A program made the translations under genes and the position numbers. From Paenibacillus sp. FSL K6-1330 (GTDB lineage Bacteria > Bacillota > Bacilli > Paenibacillales > Paenibacillaceae), in NCBI RefSeq assembly GCF_037976825.1, contig NZ_CP150269.1, positions 269,001 to 333,000 of the forward strand: a stretch of 64,000 bases of DNA, in the 5' to 3' direction. The notes under the pieces were generated by a model, which made no database searches, was not told the DNA's origin, and worked only from the letters and a program-made list of their open reading frames with translations. Below, piece after piece: positions 1 through 9,295 of the stretch. Within the stretch, counting starts at the first letter, position 1; each line of letters starts with the position of its first letter.

Positions 1-1665
1 GAGGCCCCTTTTGTAGCTTTCAAAAGCTATTGGCCGACCTACGACCAGATGGCCAGCGACCAGTTCAAATGGTATTTTTACTGGCGGGAGGAAGTAAGGT
101 CCGGGCGGTACCCGGATACGGACTTATCCTATTTGTTTGTCTATTTTTACGAGCTGATCCATGGCGTGGGCTGGAGCGATCCCCTGCAGGGCTATGCATT
201 GATGGAGCAGGCGTGGACGGCCTACCGGAAGCGTTATGCCAAGCTGGATACGTACCTGCGGGAGTGGCTATATGATTTTATGATCGTGCATGGTCTGGAT
301 ATGCCGATCCGGGAAACGTATCAGCGCTTCCCGCGCGTCTTGTCCGCTGAGCTGAAGGAGAAGGAATGGAAGCGTCGGTTCTCTCTCCAGCCCGTGGAGC
401 TATCATGGGAGCTGCTGCTGGATTTGCTGGATTATGACGTGGAGAAGAGCCGTTTTTACCAGGAGAATGGCCGCAAGGACCTGGAACAGTACGCCCCGAA
501 GGTGATTGCACTCGTGGACAGTTACTTAGCCAAAATGAAGGGGCAGCGCTTCATCGACCGCTTTCAGCCACGGCCCCGGCAGGTGAAACGGCATTTATTC
601 CGCAGCGCGGTGTACGATCATGGGTTATACGGGCGAAACGTCGTGCTGACGGTGGTATCCTTAAGCGAGTACGCTCCTCTGCGCTCCTATATAACGGGGC
701 TGGTTCGCTTGACCGAGAATAAGCTGCGGGAATTGAGAGGCTTTAAGGGACGGCTGCGCGGCCAGGATGCGGTTGAGCCCGAAGTGGAAGAGATCGTCAC
801 CCGTTATCTGAAAAAAGAGGTTCAGGAGCAGCTGGAGGCTCAGCGCAAACAGGCGATACCGGAGGTTCAGATCGACACAGGGAAGCTGCACAGATTACAG
901 CGGGAGTCGGACCAGGTCCGCGACATGCTGCTTACGGAGGAAGCCGGGCAGCAGGCTGAGGTGATCAACAGCCAGCCGGTACCGGAGTCTGCTCCGTCAG
1001 TTGGAGCCTCTCCAGGCCACTCCGAAGATGCGGGAACAAGCACTAACATGGCTTCGCCTTCCAAAGGCCGTTCCTCCCGAAAATCGGCGGCGAAGAAACC
1101 GGACGTGTTCCAAGCTGTGATGGATTTTGATGCGGACCCTTATGAGCCGGGCGCCATAGAGGTGCGTGAACAGCTTGACGATGCAGATGTCATCGTTCGT
1201 TCCGTGAACACGGAGCAATCAGAATCAGAAGTAACTAACGGAAGGTCTATGGAGCCATCAGGGAACACTGATGATCGCTCAATGCAATCCATGGGCCCTC
1301 TAGATGAACATTCATCTGAGGCTGGGGGTATCCATGTTATAGACCCGCACGTCGTAGATGAAGAGGCCTTTACAATGATGCCTACAGTAGGAGAGCAGTC
1401 GTGGCAATGGGAGGTAGAGGATGAGGAATGGCAGGAGCTCGCAGAGCGTCTTAATCCCATCCACCTGGAAGTTCTCCACGCCCTCAAGGCGGGACCGAAC
1501 CGGCCGGGGCTGCAGCAAATTGCGGAGAAGGCCGGTTCTATGCCGGCGTTATTGCTCGATGAGATCAATGAGGCCGCGATGGATACCATCGGTGATCTTC
1601 TGATCGATGGTGAGGCCATTACGGATGATTATATAGATATGCTGGAAACATTGAAGTCCGTATAA
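1..1665 (+). CDS. sngA: Shango SngA-like TerB-domain protein, 5' end outside the window
   Basis: The frame is open from base 1, so only the C-terminal 554 residues are visible and the ATG at 49 is internal. The first roughly 230 residues are rich in aromatic and charged residues and look like a TerB-N region. A low-complexity acidic, Ser-rich linker covers about residues 310-450. The last 90 residues resemble a TerB-C domain. The next two genes encode a DUF2791 ATPase and a superfamily II helicase, and this order (TerB protein, ATPase, helicase) is that of the published Shango anti-phage system. TerB modules are thought to act as metal- or membrane-linked adaptors in defence complexes, but no catalytic motif is visible here. 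The operon assignment rests on gene order and spacing (62 bp to the next start). The family assignment was made by eye. Confidence 0.8.
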   Translation, partial: EAPFVAFKSYWPTYDQMASDQFKWYFYWREEVRSGRYPDTDLSYLFVYFYELIHGVGWSDPLQGYALMEQAWTAYRKRYAKLDTYLREWLYDFMIVHGLDMPIRETYQRFPRVLSAELKEKEWKRRFSLQPVELSWELLLDLLDYDVEKSRFYQENGRKDLEQYAPKVIALVDSYLAKMKGQRFIDRFQPRPRQVKRHLFRSAVYDHGLYGRNVVLTVVSLSEYAPLRSYITGLVRLTENKLRELRGFKGRLRGQDAVEPEVEEIVTRYLKKEVQEQLEAQRKQAIPEVQIDTGKLHRLQRESDQVRDMLLTEEAGQQAEVINSQPVPESAPSVGASPGHSEDAGTSTNMASPSKGRSSRKSAAKKPDVFQAVMDFDADPYEPGAIEVREQLDDADVIVRSVNTEQSESEVTNGRSMEPSGNTDDRSMQSMGPLDEHSSEAGGIHVIDPHVVDEEAFTMMPTVGEQSWQWEVEDEEWQELAERLNPIHLEVLHALKAGPNRPGLQQIAEKAGSMPALLLDEINEAAMDTIGDLLIDGEAITDDYIDMLETLKSV

Positions 1666-1727
1666 CCGGACGGATTGAAATCGATTGGACTCGTTATGCT
1701 TGTAAGATGCTTGAAAGAGGTGGAACT

Positions 1728-3065
1728 ATGACGAAACTAAAAATACCGAAACGGCTCACAACGGCCCTCGTAAACTCTTTAACGGCAGGGGTTGTGCCGC
1801 GGGTGGGGCTTGAGTTCATCGCCGTCGGCCGGAAGCCGGAGGTGGAGTCGATCCTGCGCGATATGGATAATATCGCCGAGGGCGGCGCTGCTTTCCGCCT
1901 GATTACGGGCCGTTACGGAAGCGGCAAAAGCTTCCTGCTCCAGATCATCCGCAATTACGCGATGGACCGCGATTTCGTGGTGGCGGATGCGGATCTTTCG
2001 CCGGAGCGGCGGCTGGTAGGTACGAAAGGGCAAGGGCTTGCCACTTACCGTGAGCTGATGACCCATCTGTCCACGAGGACGCGTCCGGACGGGGGCGCGC
2101 TGGAGGCCATTTTGCAGAAATGGATCGCCGGGATCCAGCAGGACATCATGCAGGAGACGGGTATGCGCCCGGATGATCCTGCCCTGAACGATCGGGTGGA
2201 GCTGCAGATCTATGCGGTGACCAACGGCATGCAGAATCTGGTGCACGGGTTTGATTTTGCGAAGGTGCTGGCTGCTTACTGGAACGGCTATAAGCTTGGT
2301 GACGATGACCGCAAAGGGGCAGCGCTGCGCTGGCTCCGCGGGGAAGTCCCGACGAAGACGGAGGCGCGCAAGGACCTTAGCGTTGGGGTCATTATCGATG
2401 ACGACAACTGGTACGAGTATATGAAGCTGTGGTCGGAATTCACGGCTGCCATCGGTTATAAGGGATTGCTGCTGTTCATAGACGAAGGGGTGAACCTCTA
2501 CAAAATCACCAACAGCGTGTCCCGCCAGAGCAACTACGAGAAGCTGCTGACCATGTTCAACGACACGATGCAGGGCAAAGCGGAGCATTTGGGCATCTAT
2601 ATGGGCGGAACGCCGCAGTTTGTCGAGGATGAGCGACGGGGACTGTTCAGTTATGACGCGCTGCGCTCCCGCCTGATTGACGGGCGTTACGGCAGTGGTT
2701 CGCTGAAAACCTACACCTCGCCCATTTTGAAGCTGGACATGCTGTCGTATGAGGAGATTTTGATCCTCCTGCAAAAGCTGCGGGATATTCACGCTCTGCA
2801 CTTCAAATATGAAGCGCAGTTAACGGATGATCAGCTGATCGCGTTCATGCAGACGGCCGTGAATCGGCTGGGAGCTGAGGAGCTGCTTACCACCCGCGAG
2901 GTGGTGCGGGATTTCATGGATCTGCTGCATACGCTGCATCAACATCCGGAGGCCACGTTTGAGGAGCTGTTAGGCGAGCGTGCCGCAGTGCTGCCGCAAG
3001 GCAAAGGGGCCAATGATACCAATTCGGATGATCTGGACGATCTGCTGGCGGAGTTTGAGTTATGA
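1728..3065 (+). CDS. sngB: Shango SngB-like ATPase (DUF2791, BrxD-type)
   Basis: This is a 445-residue P-loop ATPase of the family annotated as BREX-system ATP-binding protein (DUF2791). The Walker A motif GRYGSGKS lies at about residues 61-68, and a Walker B-like LLLFIDEG lies near residue 250. I chose the ATG at 1728 over the in-frame ATG at 1707 because GAAAGAGGTGG sits 6 bp upstream of 1728 and overlaps the earlier start. The stop overlaps the helicase start in an ATGA, so the two proteins are probably translationally coupled. The same ATPase family occurs in type 2 BREX with an Lhr-like helicase. The TerB partner upstream, and the absence of BrxA, PglX or PglZ in view, make Shango the better reading. 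Confidence 0.88.
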   Translation: MTKLKIPKRLTTALVNSLTAGVVPRVGLEFIAVGRKPEVESILRDMDNIAEGGAAFRLITGRYGSGKSFLLQIIRNYAMDRDFVVADADLSPERRLVGTKGQGLATYRELMTHLSTRTRPDGGALEAILQKWIAGIQQDIMQETGMRPDDPALNDRVELQIYAVTNGMQNLVHGFDFAKVLAAYWNGYKLGDDDRKGAALRWLRGEVPTKTEARKDLSVGVIIDDDNWYEYMKLWSEFTAAIGYKGLLLFIDEGVNLYKITNSVSRQSNYEKLLTMFNDTMQGKAEHLGIYMGGTPQFVEDERRGLFSYDALRSRLIDGRYGSGSLKTYTSPILKLDMLSYEEILILLQKLRDIHALHFKYEAQLTDDQLIAFMQTAVNRLGAEELLTTREVVRDFMDLLHTLHQHPEATFEELLGERAAVLPQGKGANDTNSDDLDDLLAEFEL

Positions 3066-5281
3066 GTACGAACCCTTTTTCCAGACTGGCCCCGTTCATT
3101 CAGGAGTTCATCTATAAAAAAAGATGGGACACGCTTCGCGAGGCGCAGGTGGAAGCCTGCCGCGTCCTGTTTGATACGCCGAATCATCTGCTGATTGCTT
3201 CGGGCACGGCATCGGGCAAGACCGAAGCCGCGTTCTTCCCGGCGCTGACGGAGCTGTACAACCTGCCTTCCAGCTCGGTCGGGATTCTGTATATTGGGCC
3301 GCTTAAGGCGCTGATTAACGACCAATTTGAACGTATCACCGATTTGTTGAAGGAAGGCCAGGTGCCGGTATGGCATTGGCATGGTGATGTGTCCCAGGCT
3401 GAGAAAACCAAGCTGATGCAGAAGCCGTCCGGCGTGCTGCAGATTACGCCCGAGTCGCTTGAAGGGCTGCTGATGAACCGGCCGAACGCCATCCCGGCGC
3501 TGTTCCAGGATCTGCGGTATGTCATCATTGACGAGGTTCATGCCTTTATGGGGGCCGACCGCGGCATTCAGGTGCTGAGCCAGCTGACCCGGATCGAGCG
3601 GATGGCTTCCTGCTCGCCTCGCCGTATCGGGTTGTCAGCAACGCTTAGCGACTATGAGACCGCAGCCGGCTGGCTGGGTGCGGGCACGAAGAACGCGGTC
3701 GAAGTCATCGCCCCGCAAGGAGGACGGAAGCTGCGGCTGTCGGTCGAGCATTTCTCCTTCCCGGATGCGCGGGATGAGAAGCAGGCGGAGCAGTTGGAGC
3801 TTGCGCGCAAAGCCTATTACGACTTCGTATACGACAACACGCATCTGAAAAAAGCGCTGGTCTTCACGAACAGCCGCTCGGATGCCGAGCTGACCACGCT
3901 CGAGCTGCGACGGATTGCAGCCAAGCGCGAGCAGCGGGATGTCTTCCATGTGCACCATGGAAGCATCTCCGCGATGCTGCGCGAGGAAGCCGAGGCCGCG
4001 CTCCGCGAAGGCCCGGGGCCAGCAGTTGCGGCTGCCACCCTGACGCTGGAGCTCGGTATCGATCTCGGCGAGCTGGAGCGGGTGATCCAGCTTGGCGCGC
4101 CGTACAGCTGCTCCAGCTTCGTTCAGCGGCTCGGCCGCTCCGGCCGGCGCGGGGATCAGGCCTCCGAGATGATGTTCCTCTGTCCGGAGGACGAGGACGA
4201 GGAAGCCATGCTGCCTGCACGCATGCCATGGATGCTGCTCCGGGCCATTGCCGTCATTGAGCTGTATATTCGCGAGAAGTGGGTCGAACCGCTGGCCCTG
4301 CGGAAGAAACCGGTGGGCGTGCTTTACCATCAGACGATGAGCACACTCAAGAGCATGGGCGAGGCTGAACCGCCGGATTTGGCGAGAGCGGTGTTGACGC
4401 TGCCGGCTTTCCGCGGCATTGAGCCGGAGGAATATAAGGAGTTCTTGCAGTATTTGCTCCAAACGGACCATATCCAGCGGACTGAAGAAGGCAGTCTGAT
4501 CATCGGCCTTGGCGGGGAGAAGATCGTGAACAACTACCGCTTCTATGCGGTGTTTAAGGACGATGAGGAGCATGTCGTCTATAACGGGTCCGAAGAAATC
4601 GGATCGATTACGACCGTGCCGCCGCCGGGCTACTGCTTCTCGCTCGCGGGCAAGCTGTGGAAGGTGGAGGAAGTCGATACGAAGCATAAGGCCCTGTATG
4701 TGAAGTCGGCCAAAGGGAAGGTCGATACCTTGTGGCTTGGTGCAGGCGGCGATGTGCATACCCGCGTGGTGCAGAAGATGCGTGAGGTGCTGGCCGACAG
4801 CGCTATCTATCCGTATCTGGCGCCGGGCGCGGTGAATCGACTGGAACGGGCTCGTCGTCTCGCCCGGGAAAGCGGACTGCTGAAGCAGGTGGTCATACCG
4901 GCGGGCGGCGACTCCCTGTTCATCCTGCCTTGGGCGGGCAGCAAACAGTTCCGCACGCTGGAACGATTGCTGAAGCGTAATCTGTCCGAGCGGCTGGCGC
5001 TGCGCTCCATCGTGCCGATGGAGCCGTATTATATGGTTGTCGCGGGTAAGGTCGATAATAAGACGCTGATGGAGGAAATTAAGAAGGAACTGATGGATTG
5101 TGAGGACGCTGGCGCGCTCCTCGATCCGGATGAAGCGCCGTATCTCGGCAAATATGACGAGTTCGTTCCGCCGAAACTCGTTCGCACCGCTTTTGCCGCC
5201 GACGGATTGGATCTGGAAGGACTGGCTGAGGTGCTGGGAATGGCATATGGAGCAGCAGGAAGGGGAGCTATGGATGTGTGA
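3062..5281 (+). CDS. sngC: Shango SngC-like superfamily II DEAD/DEAH helicase
   Basis: This 739-residue helicase has the full set of visible SF2 motifs: GTASGKT (48-54, Walker A), DEVH (157-160, motif II), SAT (192-194, motif III) and QRLGRSGRRG (about 353-362, motif VI). The C-terminal half is an Lhr-like accessory region. It probably unwinds or translocates on nucleic acid together with the upstream ATPase. Its ATG overlaps the ATPase stop by 4 bp. Its own stop overlaps the start of the next reading frame (phosphotransferase, ATG at 5274), so all four genes could share one transcript. The third position in a TerB/ATPase/helicase trio is the Shango signature. A type 2 BREX BrxHI helicase is the nearest alternative. 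Confidence 0.88.
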   Translation: MSTNPFSRLAPFIQEFIYKKRWDTLREAQVEACRVLFDTPNHLLIASGTASGKTEAAFFPALTELYNLPSSSVGILYIGPLKALINDQFERITDLLKEGQVPVWHWHGDVSQAEKTKLMQKPSGVLQITPESLEGLLMNRPNAIPALFQDLRYVIIDEVHAFMGADRGIQVLSQLTRIERMASCSPRRIGLSATLSDYETAAGWLGAGTKNAVEVIAPQGGRKLRLSVEHFSFPDARDEKQAEQLELARKAYYDFVYDNTHLKKALVFTNSRSDAELTTLELRRIAAKREQRDVFHVHHGSISAMLREEAEAALREGPGPAVAAATLTLELGIDLGELERVIQLGAPYSCSSFVQRLGRSGRRGDQASEMMFLCPEDEDEEAMLPARMPWMLLRAIAVIELYIREKWVEPLALRKKPVGVLYHQTMSTLKSMGEAEPPDLARAVLTLPAFRGIEPEEYKEFLQYLLQTDHIQRTEEGSLIIGLGGEKIVNNYRFYAVFKDDEEHVVYNGSEEIGSITTVPPPGYCFSLAGKLWKVEEVDTKHKALYVKSAKGKVDTLWLGAGGDVHTRVVQKMREVLADSAIYPYLAPGAVNRLERARRLARESGLLKQVVIPAGGDSLFILPWAGSKQFRTLERLLKRNLSERLALRSIVPMEPYYMVVAGKVDNKTLMEEIKKELMDCEDAGALLDPDEAPYLGKYDEFVPPKLVRTAFAADGLDLEGLAEVLGMAYGAAGRGAMDV

Positions 5282-6085
5282 CAAGGAAGAAGTACTTCCT
5301 GGTGGCAATGTGAACGAAGTGGTACGTATCGGAAATAACGTTCACCGTACGACTAAATGGAGTTCCTCCGTGCATGACTTGCTCCGACACTTGGAGAAGC
5401 AGGGCTTTGAAGGCGCCCCCAAGTTCATAGGTATTGATCATAGCGGTCGCGAGATCTTGTCCTTCATTCCTGGAGAGGTGCCGGGAAACCAATATCCTGA
5501 TTTTAAGCCCTATATATGGTCGGACCAGGCCCTTATCCAGAGTGCAGCGTTGTTACGGCGTTATCATGACGCCGTACAAGGCTTTGCAGCAACTTCAATC
5601 CAACCGGAGGCTGCGCATAACTCTCAGGCTTCGGAGGAATGGGACGATGAAGTGATCTGTCACAATGATGCGCTTTGTACAATATCGTGTTTAGAGACGA
5701 AGTACCGATTGCGCTGATCGATTTTGATTTGGCTGCGCCAGGTCCACGAATCTGGGACATGGTTTATATGCTGTACACCTCAGTCCCGCTAGCAAGCTTT
5801 GCAATAGATTCCACTACAGGGACATCGATACCTTATCGATCCGAATACCATGCAGCGGATCGCACTCACAGAATATCGCTGTTCTTTAAGTCTTATGGTG
5901 TAGCACCACCTCCCAACATGAAAGTTTGGACTATAAGACGCATCGAGGCATTATGCGATACACTTACAACCGGTGCGGCACAAGGCAACAAGGCATACCA
6001 GAGAATGATCGATGAGGGGCATGTGGCCCATTACGAAAAAGAGATTCAATTTCTGCAGGCACACTTTGAAGAGTGGTACCGATGA
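5274..6085 (+). pseudogene. APH-family phosphotransferase broken by a one-base frameshift
   Basis: The reading frame starts at ATG 5274 inside the end of the helicase gene. It encodes an aminoglycoside/choline phosphotransferase fold: a nucleotide-binding N-terminal part with 'LSFIPGEVPGNQ', then the catalytic-loop start 'EVICHNDA'. At about 5671-5677 the frame is lost. The second half continues one frame over, beginning 'LYNIVFRDEVPIALIDFDLA' and including the metal-binding Asp of the DFD motif. Restoring one base between the GCG and CTTTG would rejoin HND to the rest, so the lesion is a single deletion in the catalytic loop. Without it the protein would be about 270 residues. It may be a real inactivation or a sequencing error. 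The substrate cannot be told from sequence; many such chromosomal proteins do not act on antibiotics. Confidence 0.75.
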
Positions 6086-6117
6086 AGGGTACCGCTTTGA
6101 AGAGTGCCTGCTTTTTC
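6055..6117 (+). terminator. Hairpin terminator overlapping the phosphotransferase stop
   Basis: GCAGGCAC (6055-6062) pairs with GTGCCTGC (6104-6111), followed by five T. Inside lies a second self-complementary pair, GGTACC and GGTACC. The left arm lies in the coding sequence. It would end the Shango-phosphotransferase transcript. Confidence 0.65.
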
Positions 6118-6218
6118 AATATGTCTGACTACCGAGGGGTGGGACTAATCGAAAAAATATTTGAAACCCCTTCCAAAAAAGCATTGTGTTCACCTCACAT
6201 GTATGGTAACTTATGTAC

Positions 6219-6234
6219 ATAAAAACGTTTTTAT
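6219..6234. promoter_or_regulatory. LacI-family operator, copy 1
   Basis: ATAAAAACGTTTTTAT is a perfect 16-bp palindrome with the central CG typical of LacI-family operators. It lies 25 bp before the regulator start. An identical copy lies before the transporter genes at 7353-7368, which points to autoregulation plus control of the sugar genes. Confidence 0.82.
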
Positions 6235-6259
6235 CGCAAAGGAAGAATGGAATGGTTAT

Positions 6260-7279
6260 ATGGGCAAAGTAACAATCAAGGATGTGGCAAGAGAAGCCGG
6301 AGTCTCCATTTCTACGGTTTCGAATGCATTAAATGATGTAGATGTATTAAACCCGGAGACCAAATCCCATGTGCTGAAGGTGGCGGAGCGACTCAATTAT
6401 GTACCTAACCTGAACGGAAAGTTGTTGAAGTCGGGGAAGACCAAGATGCTGGGCTTCTTTACAACAAGCGTGTCAGGGCCTTACTTCTACACATTGGTGG
6501 AGTCGATGTCACGGGAATGTGACCGTCTGGGTTATGGATTGAACGTGTTTGTGACAAAGGATAAACAGGTGATTATGAGCAATATTATGGGCGGCCGGGT
6601 CGATGGCGTCATTATTTTCGAAGAGCTGAAGATCGACGATAGAGACATCGCCGCCATGGAGAAGGACAAGATAAAGGCCGTTTTCCTGGATCGCGAGGTT
6701 CAGAATGAGACGATGGGCAGCATCATATTCGACTCTTACGTAGCCGGTTATGAAGCAACCAAGTACCTGATCAGCCTGGGGCATAAGAAGATCGCCTACA
6801 TTTCCGGCGTGGATACGATGTTTGACAGCGTGCAGCGGAAGGAAGGGTATCTGGCTGCGCTTAGGGAGTGCCAGTTCCCGATCGACGGAGACTACATACT
6901 GCAGGGCTATTTTGAGGAAGAAGGTTCCTATAACGCCGTCAAATCGTTTCTTCACTTACACCCCGGGAAAGTGCCGGATGCTTTTCTTGCCGGTAATGAT
7001 GTGAGTGCCATCGGCTGCATTCGGGCTCTGAAGTCCCATGGATACGAGGTTCCGCAGGACATCAGTGTCGTGGGCTTCGACGATATCGATATCGCGCAGT
7101 ATTTTACGCCGCCTTTATCGACCGTACGCAATCAGATTGCCAGACAGGGGATTCTGGTCGTGGATCATCTGGTGCGCATGATTCAGAAGAAAGAGAAGGG
7201 CAAGATTCAGAAGCTTCCAGGGGAGTTGGTCGTTCGCGGCTCCAGTCATGTGAAGATGAATCGGAATGAATCGGGTTAA
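6260..7279 (+). CDS. LacI-family transcriptional regulator of the GH30 sugar locus
   Basis: The 339-residue protein starts with the classic LacI helix-turn-helix and hinge (KVTIKDVAREAGVSISTVSN, residues 3-22). A periplasmic-binding-protein-like sensor domain follows to the end, with conserved stretches such as 'DAFLAGNDVSAIG' and 'DISVVGFDDID'. I chose ATG 6260 because the HTH begins directly after it. The upstream in-frame extension covers the operator and is unlikely to be coding. It lies directly ahead of two ABC permeases, a binding lipoprotein and a GH30 glycosidase in the same direction. The identical palindrome before both units makes it the probable local repressor, released by a sugar or sugar phosphate that cannot be named from sequence. 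Confidence 0.92.
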   Translation: MGKVTIKDVAREAGVSISTVSNALNDVDVLNPETKSHVLKVAERLNYVPNLNGKLLKSGKTKMLGFFTTSVSGPYFYTLVESMSRECDRLGYGLNVFVTKDKQVIMSNIMGGRVDGVIIFEELKIDDRDIAAMEKDKIKAVFLDREVQNETMGSIIFDSYVAGYEATKYLISLGHKKIAYISGVDTMFDSVQRKEGYLAALRECQFPIDGDYILQGYFEEEGSYNAVKSFLHLHPGKVPDAFLAGNDVSAIGCIRALKSHGYEVPQDISVVGFDDIDIAQYFTPPLSTVRNQIARQGILVVDHLVRMIQKKEKGKIQKLPGELVVRGSSHVKMNRNESG

Positions 7280-7307
7280 GCGAAGAAAAGAAATCACACC
7301 AAGGCGG

Positions 7308-7344
7308 TTTTTTAAAATGATTTTAAAAAATCAGGGGTTTTTTT
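7308..7344 (+). terminator. AT-rich hairpin with T-run, possible terminator
   Basis: TTTTTTAAAAT and ATTTTAAAAAA form an 11-bp AT-only stem with a one-base loop, followed by GGGG and seven T. It lies between the regulator and operator copy 2, so it could separate the two transcription units. The stem is weak because it has no GC pairs. Confidence 0.35.
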
Positions 7345-7352
7345 CGCCCAAA

Positions 7353-7368
7353 ATAAAAACGTTTTTAT
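7353..7368. promoter_or_regulatory. LacI-family operator, copy 2
   Basis: This perfect palindrome ATAAAAACGTTTTTAT is identical to the copy at 6219-6234. It lies 28 bp before the GTG start of the first permease, where bound repressor would block the transporter transcript. Confidence 0.83.
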
Positions 7369-7396
7369 GCGGGTTTTGATCAAAGGAGGCTAAGAG

Positions 7397-8386
7397 GTGA
7401 GCGAAACAGCTGCAGTTCAGTCAACCGGCACAAGCCCGGTTCAACCAAACGGGAAGAAGCCGTTGGGGCAGAGGATCAAGGAATTCTTCATCGATTACAA
7501 GCGGCAATGGGAGCTTCAATCGATGATCATTCCCGGCGTTATCTTCATGTTTATCTTCTGCTACATCCCGATTTACGGTTTGACGATTGCGTTTAAGAAC
7601 TACACCGTTATCGATACGTTGGATTCCGCTCCGTGGGTGGGGCTGGATAATTTCAAAATTATTTTGTCGGACAAGTATTTTTGGGATTCCGTCGTTAACA
7701 CGCTGGGCATCAGCTTCTTGAAATTGGCGATCGGCTTTGTCATTCCGATCATTCTGGCCATTATGATTTATGAGGTCGGCATGGGGCGTTTCAAAAAATT
7801 CGTCCAAACCGTGTCGTATCTGCCTCACTTCTTGTCCTGGATCGTATTGGGCGGCATGCTCATTACCTGGTTCTCGACATCCGGCTTGTTCAACGAGATA
7901 TTGCTTAGTCTGGGCCTGATCTCGCAGCCGCAAAACATTTTGCTCGACCCGAGCAAATACTGGTGGATCGCGACTTTGTCGGATATATGGAAAGAGGCCG
8001 GATGGGGAACGATTCTGTATCTGGCGATCATGGCCAAGATTGATCCGACCTACTATGAGGCCGCAAGAATTGACGGGGCTAGCCGACTAAGACAGATTTG
8101 GAACATCACCTTACCGAACATGAAGATGATTATCAGCTTGAACCTGATCCTGACTGTAAGCGGTTTATTGGGATCGAATCTGGATCAAACCCTGGTGCTC
8201 ATGAATTCGCAGAACCGGGAAAAGGCCGAGGTCATTAACTCGTACGTGTACCGGATGGGTATGACGCAGGGCGATTTCTCTTATGCGACCGCCGTTGGTT
8301 TGGGTGTATCCATCATCTCCGTCATTCTGCTTGTTACGGCCAACAAAGTGACCAGTAAATTGAATGATAATCAATCCGTCCTGTAG
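7397..8386 (+). CDS. ABC sugar-importer permease, LplB type
   Basis: This 329-residue integral membrane protein has about six transmembrane helices. It carries the EAA loop typical of binding-protein-dependent permeases ('YYEAARIDGASRLRQIWNIT' region, about residues 219-238), which contacts the ATPase. It starts at GTG 7397, with AAAGGAGG 8 bp upstream. The long N-terminus and the 'PGVIFMFIFCYIPIYGL' first helix are typical of the LplB/YteP group in Paenibacillus. It pairs with the next permease and the lipoprotein. No ATPase is encoded nearby, so the complex probably uses a shared MsmX-type ATPase made elsewhere. Confidence 0.93.
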   Translation: MSETAAVQSTGTSPVQPNGKKPLGQRIKEFFIDYKRQWELQSMIIPGVIFMFIFCYIPIYGLTIAFKNYTVIDTLDSAPWVGLDNFKIILSDKYFWDSVVNTLGISFLKLAIGFVIPIILAIMIYEVGMGRFKKFVQTVSYLPHFLSWIVLGGMLITWFSTSGLFNEILLSLGLISQPQNILLDPSKYWWIATLSDIWKEAGWGTILYLAIMAKIDPTYYEAARIDGASRLRQIWNITLPNMKMIISLNLILTVSGLLGSNLDQTLVLMNSQNREKAEVINSYVYRMGMTQGDFSYATAVGLGVSIISVILLVTANKVTSKLNDNQSVL

Positions 8387-8410
8387 GTCATGCAAAAGGG
8401 AGGCATTACG

Positions 8411-9295
8411 GTGAATTTGAAAGCAGCAAAAGGGGATCTCGATAGCCGGATCTTTGATACGATCAACATCATTTTACTGGTTACGTTTACCATCATCATT
8501 GTCGTTCCGTTATGGAACGTTGTCGTTTCATCCTTTAGCTCGGGCAGGTCTCTTGCCGAGGGCGGGTTCATCTTCTGGCCTACCGAATTCTCGCTTGAGA
8601 ATTATCAGGCCGTGTTCAGGGATGCAAACATATGGAATGCCTTTTTCATCTCGGTGGCCAAAACCGTGATTGGTGTCATCACGCACGTGTTCTTCTGTGC
8701 CATGGTGGGTTACGGCTTGAGTAAAAAATACGTCCGCGGCCGCAAGTTCTATGTCGCAATGGGTGTCGTCACCATGTTTTTCTCGGGCGGCATGATTCCG
8801 ACGTATTTGTTAATCAAAGACTTGGGGCTGTTAAACAGCTTCTGGGTTTATATTATCCCCGCTCTATTAAGCTTTTACGATGTCATTATTCTGATGAACT
8901 TCTTCCGAAACGTGCCGGATTCCCTGGAAGAGTCGGCGAAGATCGACGGCGGGGGCGACTGGAGGATTTTCCTGAGCATCTTTATTCCTCTTTCCATGCC
9001 GGCCATGGCGACGATTGCCTTGTTTAACGGGGTCGGGCAATGGAATGATTTTATGACAACCAAATTGTATATCACGGACCAAGCGCTCTATCCATTACAG
9101 ATGATGCTGTATGAGATTATTGTGCAGTCCCAGACGCAATCGATGCAAAACATCGGGTCCGTCGCGATCCAGACGACCACCAAAGGGGTCCAACTAGCAA
9201 CCATTGTCGTGACGACGCTGCCAATTGTTGTGATGTATCCAATATTACAGAGATATTTTATCTCCGGCATGATGCTCGGAGCTGTTAAAGAGTAG
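8411..9295 (+). CDS. ABC sugar-importer permease, YtcP/LplC type
   Basis: This is the second permease of the importer, 294 residues with about six transmembrane helices. Its EAA loop is 'LEESAKIDGGGDWRIFLSIF'. GTG 8411 is preferred over the in-frame ATG 8390 because AAAAGGGAGG sits 7 bp upstream of the GTG and overlaps the earlier start region. It begins 24 bp after the first permease. The C-terminus 'RYFISGMMLGAVKE' is the usual ending of this family. It forms a heterodimeric channel with the first permease. Confidence 0.93.
   Translation: MNLKAAKGDLDSRIFDTINIILLVTFTIIIVVPLWNVVVSSFSSGRSLAEGGFIFWPTEFSLENYQAVFRDANIWNAFFISVAKTVIGVITHVFFCAMVGYGLSKKYVRGRKFYVAMGVVTMFFSGGMIPTYLLIKDLGLLNSFWVYIIPALLSFYDVIILMNFFRNVPDSLEESAKIDGGGDWRIFLSIFIPLSMPAMATIALFNGVGQWNDFMTTKLYITDQALYPLQMMLYEIIVQSQTQSMQNIGSVAIQTTTKGVQLATIVVTTLPIVVMYPILQRYFISGMMLGAVKE

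Noticed and set aside
1707..1727. Earlier in-frame ATG for the DUF2791 ATPase
   Set aside because: The ribosome binding site lies downstream of it, next to ATG 1728.
1707..5281. A type 2 BREX system
   Set aside because: The ATPase and helicase families occur there, but a TerB protein is the partner and no PglX, PglZ or BrxA gene is visible.
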